A stretch of 64,000 nt of DNA from Flavobacterium sp. 9 (GTDB lineage: Bacteria; Bacteroidota; Bacteroidia; Flavobacteriales; Flavobacteriaceae): positions 5,580,001 to 5,644,000 of the forward strand of contig NZ_PEEU01000001.1 in NCBI RefSeq assembly GCF_002754195.1, in the 5' to 3' direction. The stretch's first letter is position 1; each line of letters begins with the position of its first letter. Position numbers and translations under genes: made by a program. Positions 51,842 through 60,529 of the stretch are shown here, one piece after another. The notes beneath the pieces are model-generated. The model was not told the DNA's origin. It saw only the letters and a program-made list of their open reading frames with translations, and searched no databases.

Positions 51842-53266
51842 ATGCTAAAAAAAATAGCTTATATAACTCTATTTGCATTGTCGCTGACTTCTTGCAGCAA
51901 CGATTTGGATGAAATAAATAAAAATCCAAATGCAACCGAAACGCCATTGGCACCTTACCTGTTAACAGGATCATTAAAACAAGGCGCAGACTTATATTGG
52001 GGTTCAACAAATAACTTTGATTCGTCTTTATTATTTGTTCAGCATTGGGCTAAAATTCAATATACTGAACCGGACAGATTTGATGTATCTAACACGTCTT
52101 TTACGACTTTGTGGAATACAGGATATGCAACTTTAATCACGGATTTGAACACAATTCTGAATTTCTCTGATCAACAGGCAAATTCAAATTATAAAGGAAT
52201 TGCACTAACATTGCGTTCATGGACATTTTTGCTGTTGACAGATGCTTACGGAAGTATTCCTTATAAAGATGCAGGTCTAAAAGTGACACCAACTTATAAT
52301 ACTCAAAAAGAAGTTTATACAGGATTACTTGAAGATTTGAAAAAAGCGCAGTCTTTACTTGCTACAACAAATGGTACTGTAACTGGTGATTTAGTTTACA
52401 AAGGAGATATTCTAAAATGGAAGAGATTGGTAAATTCACTTCGTTTGCGTATTGCGTTGAGAATTTCTGACAGAGAACCTGCTTTGGCTAAACAAGCTGC
52501 AATTGATGCAACAACAGATCCTGCAGGAGTTTTGAGCAGCAATAGCGATACTTTTCAATTTGTTTACATCAGTTCGCCACAACAAAATCCAGCTTCGGCA
52601 TGGTTTGAAACGAGAGATGATTACCGTATTTCAAAAACATTAGTAGATAAATTATATGCATTATCTGATCCGCGTTTGCCAGTTTATGCACAATTACCAT
52701 CTGATGCAACTGTAGGTAAATATGTTGGCGGAGCTAACGGATTATCAAATAGTGATGCTAATAGTCAAGGTTTTGCCAAAACATCGAAACCGGGTAAATA
52801 TTTCTTAACGTCAACTTCTCCGGCTGTAATTGCTTCTTATTCTGAAACATTATTCAATCTTTCTGAAGCTGTAGCACGTGGTTTTATTCCAGGAGATGCA
52901 GAGCAATTTTACAAAAGTGCAATTACTGCTTCATTAAATCAATTTGGAATTAACGATGCGACAGTTGTTTCGAATTATCTTAATCAGGCTACTGTAAAGT
53001 ACGATGCTACAAACTATGCGAAATCAATTGGTACTCAAAAATGGATTGCATTCTACGGACAAGGTCTCGATGCTTTTGTAGAGTGGAGAAGACTTGATTA
53101 TCCAGTATTAACAGCTGGTCCGGCTACAGTTTTGGACGGACAGATTCCTTCGCGTTTCTTTTATCCGGGTACAGAGCAATCGTTAAACGGAACTAGTTAC
53201 CAAGCTGCAATAGCAACTCAAGGAAAAGATTTATTGACTACAAAACTTTGGTTTGATATAAAATAA
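51842..53266 (+). CDS. SusD/RagB-like lipoprotein (SusD-like_2 type)
   Basis: The 474-residue protein has a lipoprotein signal with Cys18 (LSLTSC). The mature start is CSNDLDEINKNPNATE, typical of the SusD-like_2 branch, followed by a helical substrate-binding fold (YKGIALTLRSWTFLLLTDAYGSIPY near 116-140) and WIAFYGQGLDAFVEWRRLDYP near 400-420. It should cap the SusC barrel encoded 12 bp upstream. A strong bidirectional terminator follows at 53324-53368. Confidence 0.93.
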   Translation: MLKKIAYITLFALSLTSCSNDLDEINKNPNATETPLAPYLLTGSLKQGADLYWGSTNNFDSSLLFVQHWAKIQYTEPDRFDVSNTSFTTLWNTGYATLITDLNTILNFSDQQANSNYKGIALTLRSWTFLLLTDAYGSIPYKDAGLKVTPTYNTQKEVYTGLLEDLKKAQSLLATTNGTVTGDLVYKGDILKWKRLVNSLRLRIALRISDREPALAKQAAIDATTDPAGVLSSNSDTFQFVYISSPQQNPASAWFETRDDYRISKTLVDKLYALSDPRLPVYAQLPSDATVGKYVGGANGLSNSDANSQGFAKTSKPGKYFLTSTSPAVIASYSETLFNLSEAVARGFIPGDAEQFYKSAITASLNQFGINDATVVSNYLNQATVKYDATNYAKSIGTQKWIAFYGQGLDAFVEWRRLDYPVLTAGPATVLDGQIPSRFFYPGTEQSLNGTSYQAAIATQGKDLLTTKLWFDIK

Positions 53267-53323
53267 TATCGATTCAAACGAAATACACTCGATTTTAGTG
53301 CTTACTAATAAATCACATTAATG

Positions 53324-53368
53324 AAAAAATCCGCAAATGTCTATTAATGACTTTGCGGATTTTTTTTA
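53324..53368. terminator. Bidirectional terminator after the second SusCD pair
   Basis: AAAAAATCCGCAAATGTC pairs with GACTTTGCGGATTTTTT (17 bp, one bulged T), with a T run of eight. It separates the converging SusD-like gene and the small membrane protein gene. Confidence 0.9.
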
Positions 53369-53395
53369 TGTTTTTCAGATGATAAATTATAGTAG

Positions 53396-53845
53396 TTATA
53401 ACTGAATTAACCAATCTACAGAAAAAGCAATAATGATAAAAATATTGTGTACAAATACAAGTTGCAGATAATACCCTTTAAAGTTTTTAGTATGAGTTGA
53501 TGGTATAATTTCAACGAGAAAAGTCCAGCTAATAATTCGGATTAAACCATTAATGAAACCAATAATAATAGTTGTTGTCCATGAAATTTCTGCAAATTCA
53601 TTATACCAAAGCAAATAATAAATGGTAGCAAAACAAAGTCCGAAGCTGTGATGCAAGATCTTTCCGGCTTTTAATTTCGCTTTAAGCGGTAAATTTATAT
53701 TAATAGCAAAAAGAAGGCTTGTTAGAAGAGTAGGTTCACGATAAAATTCATTGTCTGAGTTTGATAACGCTGTGTTGAATATTTTGAGAATACAACAGGT
53801 TAACAACCAGGAAATCAGAATTTGAAAAAGTAGGTATAAGATCAT
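53396..53845 (-). CDS. Four-helix membrane protein, unknown function
   Basis: The 149-residue protein has about four hydrophobic segments (residues 2-22, 67-82, 90-108 and 128-147), as expected for a small polytopic inner-membrane protein. Conserved-looking polar residues lie between them (KILHHSFG, NEFAEISW). I recognise no family. A -7 element and an 18-bp palindrome lie just upstream, so it is probably transcribed alone and may be regulated. Confidence 0.75.
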   Translation of the reverse strand: MILYLLFQILISWLLTCCILKIFNTALSNSDNEFYREPTLLTSLLFAININLPLKAKLKAGKILHHSFGLCFATIYYLLWYNEFAEISWTTTIIIGFINGLIRIISWTFLVEIIPSTHTKNFKGYYLQLVFVHNIFIIIAFSVDWLIQL

Positions 53846-53851
53846 AAAGGG

Positions 53852-53879
53852 GCGTAAAATTTTTTACGCGGCAAAGATA
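53852..53879 (-). promoter_or_regulatory. Candidate -7 element with adjacent palindrome
   Basis: On the minus strand 53879-53872 reads TATCTTTG, an exact TAnnTTTG match. Between it and the start codon lies the palindrome GCGTAAAATTTTTTACGC (53852-53869; 8-bp arms), which may be an operator. No clear -33 box was found. Confidence 0.4.
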
Positions 53880-53960
53880 AGCATGAAAGTGATAAGAATA
53901 AAATTAAAATGGTTAGAATGACCTTTTCCTTTAAATATTCAATTAAACTAACGTCTTATT

Positions 53961-56519
53961 TTATTGGCATGAAGTACTAAAAATCACACCAGAATCTTTG
54001 AACCATCTCGAAGAAGGAAAATCCACTTTATCAACCTGAATGCATTTGAGATTTTCATTTTTAAGAGCAGAAACATAGGATATTGTGCTATTATTTCCGT
54101 TTTTGAGATTAAGAGAAGTCAATTCATTCGAAGAACAAATTAAATCAAGTAATGCTGTGTTATTGGATAAATCGAGGGTTTTCAATTTGTTTTTTTCGCA
54201 TGAAACTCTGGTTAATTGCAGATTGTGAGACAGCTCTAAATTTTCCAGTTTATTTTGCTGACAACGAAATTCTTGCAAAGCTGTATTTTTAGTGATATCC
54301 AAAGTCTTCAATAAATTAGAGTGGCATTCAAGATACATTAAAAGAGTATTTTGACTTGGATTCAAATTAGTCAGTTTATTTGAACTACAATTAAAATACC
54401 ACAAAACGGTGTTTTTAGACACATCCAAAGTCGTTATTTGATTCGATGCGCAGCTAAAATTACGTAGTATTGTATTTGAACTTACATTAAGTTCTTTTAA
54501 TTTATTCTCATTGCAATACAGCGTGCTCAGGTTTTTATTTTTAGAAATATCCAGATTTGTCAATTGATTATCGGCACACTCAAGTTTTTCTAATTTTGGG
54601 TTCAGACTTATGTCTAAAACAGTTAAGAGATTATGACTGCAAAATAACTCATCTAAAATTACATTTTTAGATAAATCCAAAGTTGTCAATTTATTGTCAT
54701 TACATCGTAAAATTGTCAAAGCAGTGTTTTTGGAAATATTTAAATTCTCCATTTTATTAGACTGACAATCAATGTAATCCAAACGCACATTTTTAGACAA
54801 ATCCAGGTTTGTTATTTGATTTGCATAGCAGCCCAATTCGATTAAAGAAGTGTTTTTACTAACGTCTAGCTCCGTTAATAAGGCATTGTCACAATATAAA
54901 GTAGTAAGTGCTTTGTTTTTAGATAATTTCAAAGATTTCAAATCGTTGTAACCACAGCTCAAATTTAGTAAAGCTTTATTTTGGCTAACATCTAAAGAAG
55001 TCATATGATTATTTTCGCAATTTAAAAAAGTAAGTGCTTTATTGTGAGAAACATCTAAATCGATACTATTCACTTCACAATTTAATTCTTTTAAAGCCTT
55101 ATTTGTAGAAATATCCAAAGTAGTAAGCCAATTTTCCTGACAGTAAAGCGCAGTCAGATTTTTATTATTGCTTACAGTTAAGTAGCTCATTTGGTTTTTA
55201 GTACAAGTAAGTTTTGTCAAGGCTTTACATTCGGTAATATCAAGATTTTCAATTTGATTTTTAGAGCAATCCAACGTTTTTAAAGCGATAAAAGCTTCCA
55301 AACCTTTTAAGTCTTTGATTTGGCTATTCGAAACATCCAAATCTGTAATAGTGGCAATATTTGCGGTAAAGACTCTTCCGTCCGGTTCACCAGAATCATA
55401 TTTCAGTGCAATTAAAGCTTTCTCAAAATTAACATCAGGAATCACCGTATATCCAGGTTCGAGTTCTATACATATTATTTTGCATTTTGAAAAATCAGAC
55501 ATACCACTCCCATCATAAGGTTTACCATCAAAATCTGCACTAATACATTTTAGATCAGGATTCTCTTCGGCAAACATATAACTTATACGAGGACAATTCT
55601 TAATGTTCAAATCAGTTAATTGATTTGCGGAACAATCAAAACCTTTTAGAGAAAGACTGTTTGATAAATCCAATATTTTTAACTGATTCCCTCGACATCC
55701 CAAATCTATCAAAGCTTTGTTTGGACTAAGATCCAATTCAGTCAATTGATTGTTGAAACAGTTTATATAAGTAAGGATATTATTTTTTGAAAAACTTATA
55801 GAGGTTAACTTATTTTCATAACATTCTAAAGAAGCCAGATTAATGTTCTGAGTTAAATTCAATTGAGTTAATTTATTATCTTGACATTCTAAAGTAGTTA
55901 AATTTTTATTTTGGCTTAAATCCAGCGAAGTCAGTTCATTATTAAAACACTGCAAATATTGTAAAGCAATATTCTGATGCAAATTCAAAGAAGTTAACTG
56001 ATTTTGAAAACAAAATAATTCTATTAAAAGACTGTTTTTACTTACGTCTAAAGTTTCTAATTTGTTGCTGGAGCAAAATAACTCACTTAGCTTTGTATTC
56101 TGTGTTACATCTAATGCTGTTAATAAATTATTGTAACAACGTAAATAAATTAGGGCTGTATTTTGGGTTATATTTAATGATTTCAGCCTGTTATCAAAAC
56201 AATCTAAATTAGTCAAAGCGGTGTTTTTGCTAAGATCGAGCCTCGTTAATTTATTTCCGCCACAGAACAATTCAGTTAATGACTCAAAATCTTGTATGCC
56301 AGTTAAATCTGAGATGTTTTTTTTCGAAATATCCAATCTTTTTACATTGACAATAGTAGCAGTCAATACTTTTCCGTCAGGTTTACCAGAATCATATCCC
56401 AGATCGATTATACATTTTTCGAAATTAGAGTCGCGGATTAAAGTATATCCGGTTTTGGCTTGCGAAAACAAATTATTTGACGCGCAACAAAGCAAAATAA
56501 CAAATAGTATTCTTTTCAT
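53961..56519 (-). CDS. Secreted leucine-rich-repeat protein with Cys ladder, two modules
   Basis: I choose ATG 56519 (852 residues, MKRILFVILLCC signal peptide); the open frame extends 17 codons upstream, but its ATG at 56570 overlaps a promoter-like -7 element. The body is about 30 repeats of roughly 21 residues with the pattern LxxLxCxxNxLxxLDLSxNxxL, in which a Cys takes a Leu position. Two modules are visible: each opens with a GYT-I-D-NFE header containing YDSGxPDGxV and closes with an LKCI trailer. The first has about 11 repeats, the second about 19. No T9SS sorting domain is present. Such solenoids usually bind proteins or surfaces; the function is unknown. Confidence 0.9.
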   Translation of the reverse strand: MKRILFVILLCCASNNLFSQAKTGYTLIRDSNFEKCIIDLGYDSGKPDGKVLTATIVNVKRLDISKKNISDLTGIQDFESLTELFCGGNKLTRLDLSKNTALTNLDCFDNRLKSLNITQNTALIYLRCYNNLLTALDVTQNTKLSELFCSSNKLETLDVSKNSLLIELFCFQNQLTSLNLHQNIALQYLQCFNNELTSLDLSQNKNLTTLECQDNKLTQLNLTQNINLASLECYENKLTSISFSKNNILTYINCFNNQLTELDLSPNKALIDLGCRGNQLKILDLSNSLSLKGFDCSANQLTDLNIKNCPRISYMFAEENPDLKCISADFDGKPYDGSGMSDFSKCKIICIELEPGYTVIPDVNFEKALIALKYDSGEPDGRVFTANIATITDLDVSNSQIKDLKGLEAFIALKTLDCSKNQIENLDITECKALTKLTCTKNQMSYLTVSNNKNLTALYCQENWLTTLDISTNKALKELNCEVNSIDLDVSHNKALTFLNCENNHMTSLDVSQNKALLNLSCGYNDLKSLKLSKNKALTTLYCDNALLTELDVSKNTSLIELGCYANQITNLDLSKNVRLDYIDCQSNKMENLNISKNTALTILRCNDNKLTTLDLSKNVILDELFCSHNLLTVLDISLNPKLEKLECADNQLTNLDISKNKNLSTLYCNENKLKELNVSSNTILRNFSCASNQITTLDVSKNTVLWYFNCSSNKLTNLNPSQNTLLMYLECHSNLLKTLDITKNTALQEFRCQQNKLENLELSHNLQLTRVSCEKNKLKTLDLSNNTALLDLICSSNELTSLNLKNGNNSTISYVSALKNENLKCIQVDKVDFPSSRWFKDSGVIFSTSCQ

Positions 56520-56563
56520 AAATGTCTCTTTTATACCAATGGGAATTACCGAATATGATTTTT

Positions 56564-56571
56564 CAAACATA
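56564..56571 (-). promoter_or_regulatory. Candidate -7 element for the leucine-rich-repeat gene
   Basis: On the minus strand it reads TATGTTTG, an exact TAnnTTTG match, 45 bp before ATG 56519. No good -33 box was seen. Confidence 0.4.
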
Positions 56572-56599
56572 AACAGATATAATAATTTTTGATGCTAAT

Positions 56600-58594
56600 T
56601 TATTTCTGAATAATGAATGGAGTAGTATAAGCACACCTTACTGTTTTTCCTTTTATCTGTCCCGGAATCCATTTTGGCATTTTATTCAGGACTCTCAAAG
56701 CTTCTGCGCCGGAACCATAACCATAATCTCTCATTACTTTTTGATTCGTAATTGTTCCGTCTTTTTCTATTACAAAATACAAATAAATTTTCCCTTGAAT
56801 TTTTTCTCCTTCGTCTTTTGGTGCCTTAAAGTTTTTATCTATAAACTTATTTCTTGCGGCCATTCCTCCGTTATAATCTGGCAGTACATCTAGGTCTACT
56901 GTATTATAAATCCAATTTTCGAGTATAGTTTCAGGTGTGATTATTGCTGGAGGAGTATATAGAGTACCAATATTTCCTGTACCTTTAATTGGTTTATTTC
57001 CTAAATATTTAATCTTAACTGTATCTGAAATTAGAGCAAGCCAATGTCCTTCATCATTTTTAAGAAAATAATAATCAGATGAAGGAGTTTTATCTAAACC
57101 ACAACCGGGTCTGTTTCCTGTTATAACCGCTAATATTTCGGTATTCTTATTTTTTATTACTTTATTGACGCCACTGTAGATATAATCTTTGTCGGCCAGA
57201 AAATTAAAAAATGGCTTAACGCTTTGTGCATCAATTCCTTTTATAGGAATAAGCTTGTCACTTCTATAATAAGTGTAAACATTATTTTTGTCTTTATAAG
57301 AATTCAGAATTCTTTCAAAAGTTTCAGCATCTGCAGTTGTTTCTTTGCCATTGATATAAATTTTCTTATCAGATTCATACAACTGATATTCGTAAAGTTT
57401 CTTTCCTGCTGAATTGAAGATGTCTTTTTTAGCGTTTTTTGCTGCATTGATTTGCGTCTGAGATAGATTTTTATACATTTTCTTTTTAGAAAGATCGTAA
57501 GCCTGATTTTCATATATCAAATAGCGATAGGATTGGCCAAGAAAAGTATTTTTGGACGAGACTTTTTTAGTATAAACAAATGGGAATTTTTTAGATTCAG
57601 ATTTTTGCGTTTTTTCGTTCCATACACGTTCATAAATTCCATTTTTATCAAAGTACCAATCTGAAAACGGAATCATTCCAAAAGTTTTAGCGTCAACTTC
57701 AGGAAATGGATATTTTGCACCCGCATAAACCATTTTTCCATCAGAAATAAATCGGCTGTTTTCCTGATCCCAAGCTTTTATATTTTCTGGATTTTTTGCT
57801 GTCAGTATAGTTTTTTCGCCATCATAATACACAAAATTCTTATCTATAGAATAATGTCGAGACAATGGTCGAATGGTATTTGCATCAATATTTGGAACAA
57901 CAATCCAGTGGGTTAATGTCAATACTTCTTTTGAAGTTTTCATTAAATAATCATTTACAGAACGAAGCGTATCGCCATTATGCAGACCAATCTCGCCATT
58001 TATATAAACATAGTTTTTGTCATACATAATAGCTTCAAAAGTTTCTGAAAGTGAATTTACATCAGCGTTTTTTATCTTTTTAAAATTGTAATAAAGATGA
58101 TTTTTGTCTTTAAAATAAAGTGTTGAAGAATAACTGGCTGATCTGAAACTTTCGATATCAATATCTTCTGTAATCTCGATATTGTTTTTAAAAAGTTTAT
58201 ACTTTGTTTTCCATACCAAATCCGGGCGACCAAGGTATTCTGTATTCCTGATTTCGGCCAGGATTTTAAATCCGGTTGTATCAGTTGCTATAAAATCTCC
58301 ATTATAATAAACACCATTTTTATCTAAAGCAAAAAGGCCATTGTCATTATATCTTGGAAATGTAAAAGATTCAACATCTGCGTCTTTTAGAATTTTTCGT
58401 TCACTCGCATTTTTTTGAAAAACAATATAATTTTTGTTTTTGATGTAAAGCGGAGCCATATAACCAGCACTTGGATATATTGCAAAAGTAGAATCTACAA
58501 CAGGATCTATTACCGAAAAAGAATCCGGAGTTTGTGCACAGCTTAAATTTGAAAGCAATATAATTGATAATACTAAGAAGTAATATTTATTCAT
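56600..58594 (-). CDS. DKNYY-repeat lipoprotein with C-terminal TonB domain
   Basis: The 664-residue protein has a lipobox at Cys19 (LSNLSC). Most of it (about 40-480) consists of DKNYY-type repeats (DKNYVYINGE, DKNFVYYDGE, DKNNVYTYYRSDK) of about 25-60 residues. The last ~75 residues are a TonB C-terminal domain (IYLYFVIEKDGTITNQKVMRDYGYGSGAEALRVL...). TonB_C domains normally contact receptors, but here there is no N-terminal inner-membrane anchor, so it cannot energise transport in the usual way; periplasmic binding or outer-membrane contact is more likely. It ends about 80 bp before the leucine-rich-repeat gene on the same strand. Confidence 0.85.
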   Translation of the reverse strand: MNKYYFLVLSIILLSNLSCAQTPDSFSVIDPVVDSTFAIYPSAGYMAPLYIKNKNYIVFQKNASERKILKDADVESFTFPRYNDNGLFALDKNGVYYNGDFIATDTTGFKILAEIRNTEYLGRPDLVWKTKYKLFKNNIEITEDIDIESFRSASYSSTLYFKDKNHLYYNFKKIKNADVNSLSETFEAIMYDKNYVYINGEIGLHNGDTLRSVNDYLMKTSKEVLTLTHWIVVPNIDANTIRPLSRHYSIDKNFVYYDGEKTILTAKNPENIKAWDQENSRFISDGKMVYAGAKYPFPEVDAKTFGMIPFSDWYFDKNGIYERVWNEKTQKSESKKFPFVYTKKVSSKNTFLGQSYRYLIYENQAYDLSKKKMYKNLSQTQINAAKNAKKDIFNSAGKKLYEYQLYESDKKIYINGKETTADAETFERILNSYKDKNNVYTYYRSDKLIPIKGIDAQSVKPFFNFLADKDYIYSGVNKVIKNKNTEILAVITGNRPGCGLDKTPSSDYYFLKNDEGHWLALISDTVKIKYLGNKPIKGTGNIGTLYTPPAIITPETILENWIYNTVDLDVLPDYNGGMAARNKFIDKNFKAPKDEGEKIQGKIYLYFVIEKDGTITNQKVMRDYGYGSGAEALRVLNKMPKWIPGQIKGKTVRCAYTTPFIIQK

Positions 58595-58937
58595 GTTGTG
58601 GTATCTTTTATGGTTTTTCGGTTCTCTTTATTATATAGATACATTAAAATCTAAAAAGGTTGGGAGGGGAGAAACTTTTTTTATTCTATCAATTATTGCA
58701 CTGTTAAAAATGCTAATATATAGATTAGTTTGCGATAGTTTATGGTTTAATTTGGTAGTAATGAAAGTTAAAAAGTGAGAAATGATTTTATGAGGTTTTT
58801 AAATTCCTGAAAGCTTTAATTTTTAATTTTAGTAGTACAGATAAACTATAAACTGACTTATATTTGGGTGAAAAATAAAGGTTGTTTTTGATATTACTGT
58901 AAGTTGACAATCTATAACTGTTTCTTAAAATTATTTT
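58595..58937. other. Divergent intergenic region of 343 bp
   Basis: A weak promoter candidate for the SBBP gene is TTTG (58863-58866), 16 bp, then TGTTTTTG (58883-58890), one mismatch from consensus. A 61-codon frame at 58593-58778 overlaps the divergent gene start and was not accepted. Nothing else is seen. Confidence 0.4.
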
Positions 58938-60449
58938 ATGAATTTAAAAACTAGATTTTTACACAGATTACTTTTACCAATGTTTCTTTTTATATTCATG
59001 CCTGTTATTCAGGCTCAAACTTCGCTGCAATTGAATTGGATTAATCCATTAGAATCTAATGCGCTATTTTCTGTTAAAGCTAAAAGCGTAAAAACCGATG
59101 CTTCAGGGAATATCTATCTTGTTGGTAACTTTACCGGAACAACCGATTTTGATCCAAGTGAAGGAATAGCCAATTTGACGAGTGCCGGCGAAGAAGATGT
59201 TTTTGTAGCAAAATACGATATCAACGGAAAATATATATATGCCTGTGCTTTAGGCGGAATCGAATATGATAATTGTAACGCACTTGCTGTTGACCGTTAT
59301 GGGAATGCCTATATTACCGGAAGCTTTAAAGATAAAGCCAGTTTTAATTCTAAGAAAAAAATAATAAAAAAGGCTAGTGCAGGTGATTTTGATATTTTTA
59401 TTGCTAAATATGATCCTGACGGAAGATTACTTTATGCGAATACAATAGGCGGAAAAGAGCGTGATTATGGACAAGCTATTACAGCAGATGATAATGGAAA
59501 CGTATATGTTACGGGTTATTTTGCCGGAATCTGCGATTTTGATTTAGGAAAAGGAACTGCTAATCTCTCCAGTCAAGATGGCGTTCATTTATTTTTTGCC
59601 AAATACGATGCAAATGGTGAGTATGTATATGCAAAAAACATAAATGGCAACAGTTCCGGAATTGCCAATGATGATAAAGGCAACATTTATCTTACCGGAT
59701 ATTATGAAGGTACTGCAGATTTTGATCCCGGAAAAGGAGTTGAAGTTATGAAGAGTATTTATGATGAGAATATTTTCTTTGCAAAATATGATTCTTATGG
59801 GAATTTCGTTTTTGTAAAAAATATAGGAAGCGAAAGATCAAAAGACGAAAGTAGAGCTATAGCTCTTGATCGTGACAATAATATCTACCTTACCGGATTT
59901 TTTGAAGACGATGCAGATTTTGATCCCGGAATAGGAACCGCAATTTTATCTACACCCGAACCATGCGGAATGTTTCTCGCCAAATATAATGCAGAAGGAG
60001 ATTATATTTATGCCAAAAGTATGTCTGGCGGAAGAGGTGTAATTGGCAATGCTATCGCTGTAGACAGCACAGGAAATGCATATGTTACGGGCTATTTTGA
60101 AGGTACTGTTGATTTTGACCCAAGTGCAGAAATTGCCAAGCTGACAAGTCCAGGGCAAACAAAAGAATCTACAGGTTATGAAGCTGATATTTTTCTGGCG
60201 AAATATGACACTAAAGGCAATTATATTTACGCCAAATCTATGGGAGGCAAGGATTATGATAAAGGACATGGTATTGCACTTACAACAGACGGAAGGATAT
60301 ATCTTGCGGGAACATTTGAGAGTCCGACAAATTTTGATCCGGTGAATAATACCAATTTTGTCAAATTAAAAAAGGCTATTTATGGTGCTTTTCTAGCTTC
60401 CTATAGTGAATGTAATGTCAATGAAAATGAGATAATAAAGACCAATTAG
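58938..60449 (+). CDS. SBBP-repeat beta-propeller protein, secreted
   Basis: The 503-residue protein has a signal peptide (ending near PVIQAQ). About seven SBBP-type repeats of 55-65 residues follow, with the pattern NxYxTGxFxGxxDFDPxxGxAxLxS and DxFxAKYDxxGxYxYAKxxGG, which together should form a beta-propeller. It ends in an unremarkable ECNVNENEIIKTN tail with no T9SS sorting domain, so it is periplasmic or surface-attached through a partner. The function is unknown; propellers of this kind usually bind ligands. The BatD-like gene starts 80 bp downstream. Confidence 0.88.
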   Translation: MNLKTRFLHRLLLPMFLFIFMPVIQAQTSLQLNWINPLESNALFSVKAKSVKTDASGNIYLVGNFTGTTDFDPSEGIANLTSAGEEDVFVAKYDINGKYIYACALGGIEYDNCNALAVDRYGNAYITGSFKDKASFNSKKKIIKKASAGDFDIFIAKYDPDGRLLYANTIGGKERDYGQAITADDNGNVYVTGYFAGICDFDLGKGTANLSSQDGVHLFFAKYDANGEYVYAKNINGNSSGIANDDKGNIYLTGYYEGTADFDPGKGVEVMKSIYDENIFFAKYDSYGNFVFVKNIGSERSKDESRAIALDRDNNIYLTGFFEDDADFDPGIGTAILSTPEPCGMFLAKYNAEGDYIYAKSMSGGRGVIGNAIAVDSTGNAYVTGYFEGTVDFDPSAEIAKLTSPGQTKESTGYEADIFLAKYDTKGNYIYAKSMGGKDYDKGHGIALTTDGRIYLAGTFESPTNFDPVNNTNFVKLKKAIYGAFLASYSECNVNENEIIKTN

Positions 60450-60529
60450 AATATTTTTATTTGATGGAGAACAGCTTTAGACATCATACTTTTATTATTA
60501 TAAAACCAACCAAAAACCAAATTACCCTT

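Noticed and set aside
53961-56519. Regular 63-bp periodicity read as a CRISPR array or tandem DNA repeat
   Set aside because: The period is that of 21-residue leucine-rich repeats in one continuous reading frame; the DNA units are divergent.
58593-58778. 61-codon open frame in the divergent region before the SBBP gene
   Set aside because: Its ATG overlaps the start codon of the minus-strand DKNYY gene, and its sequence is not convincing beyond chance hydrophobicity.
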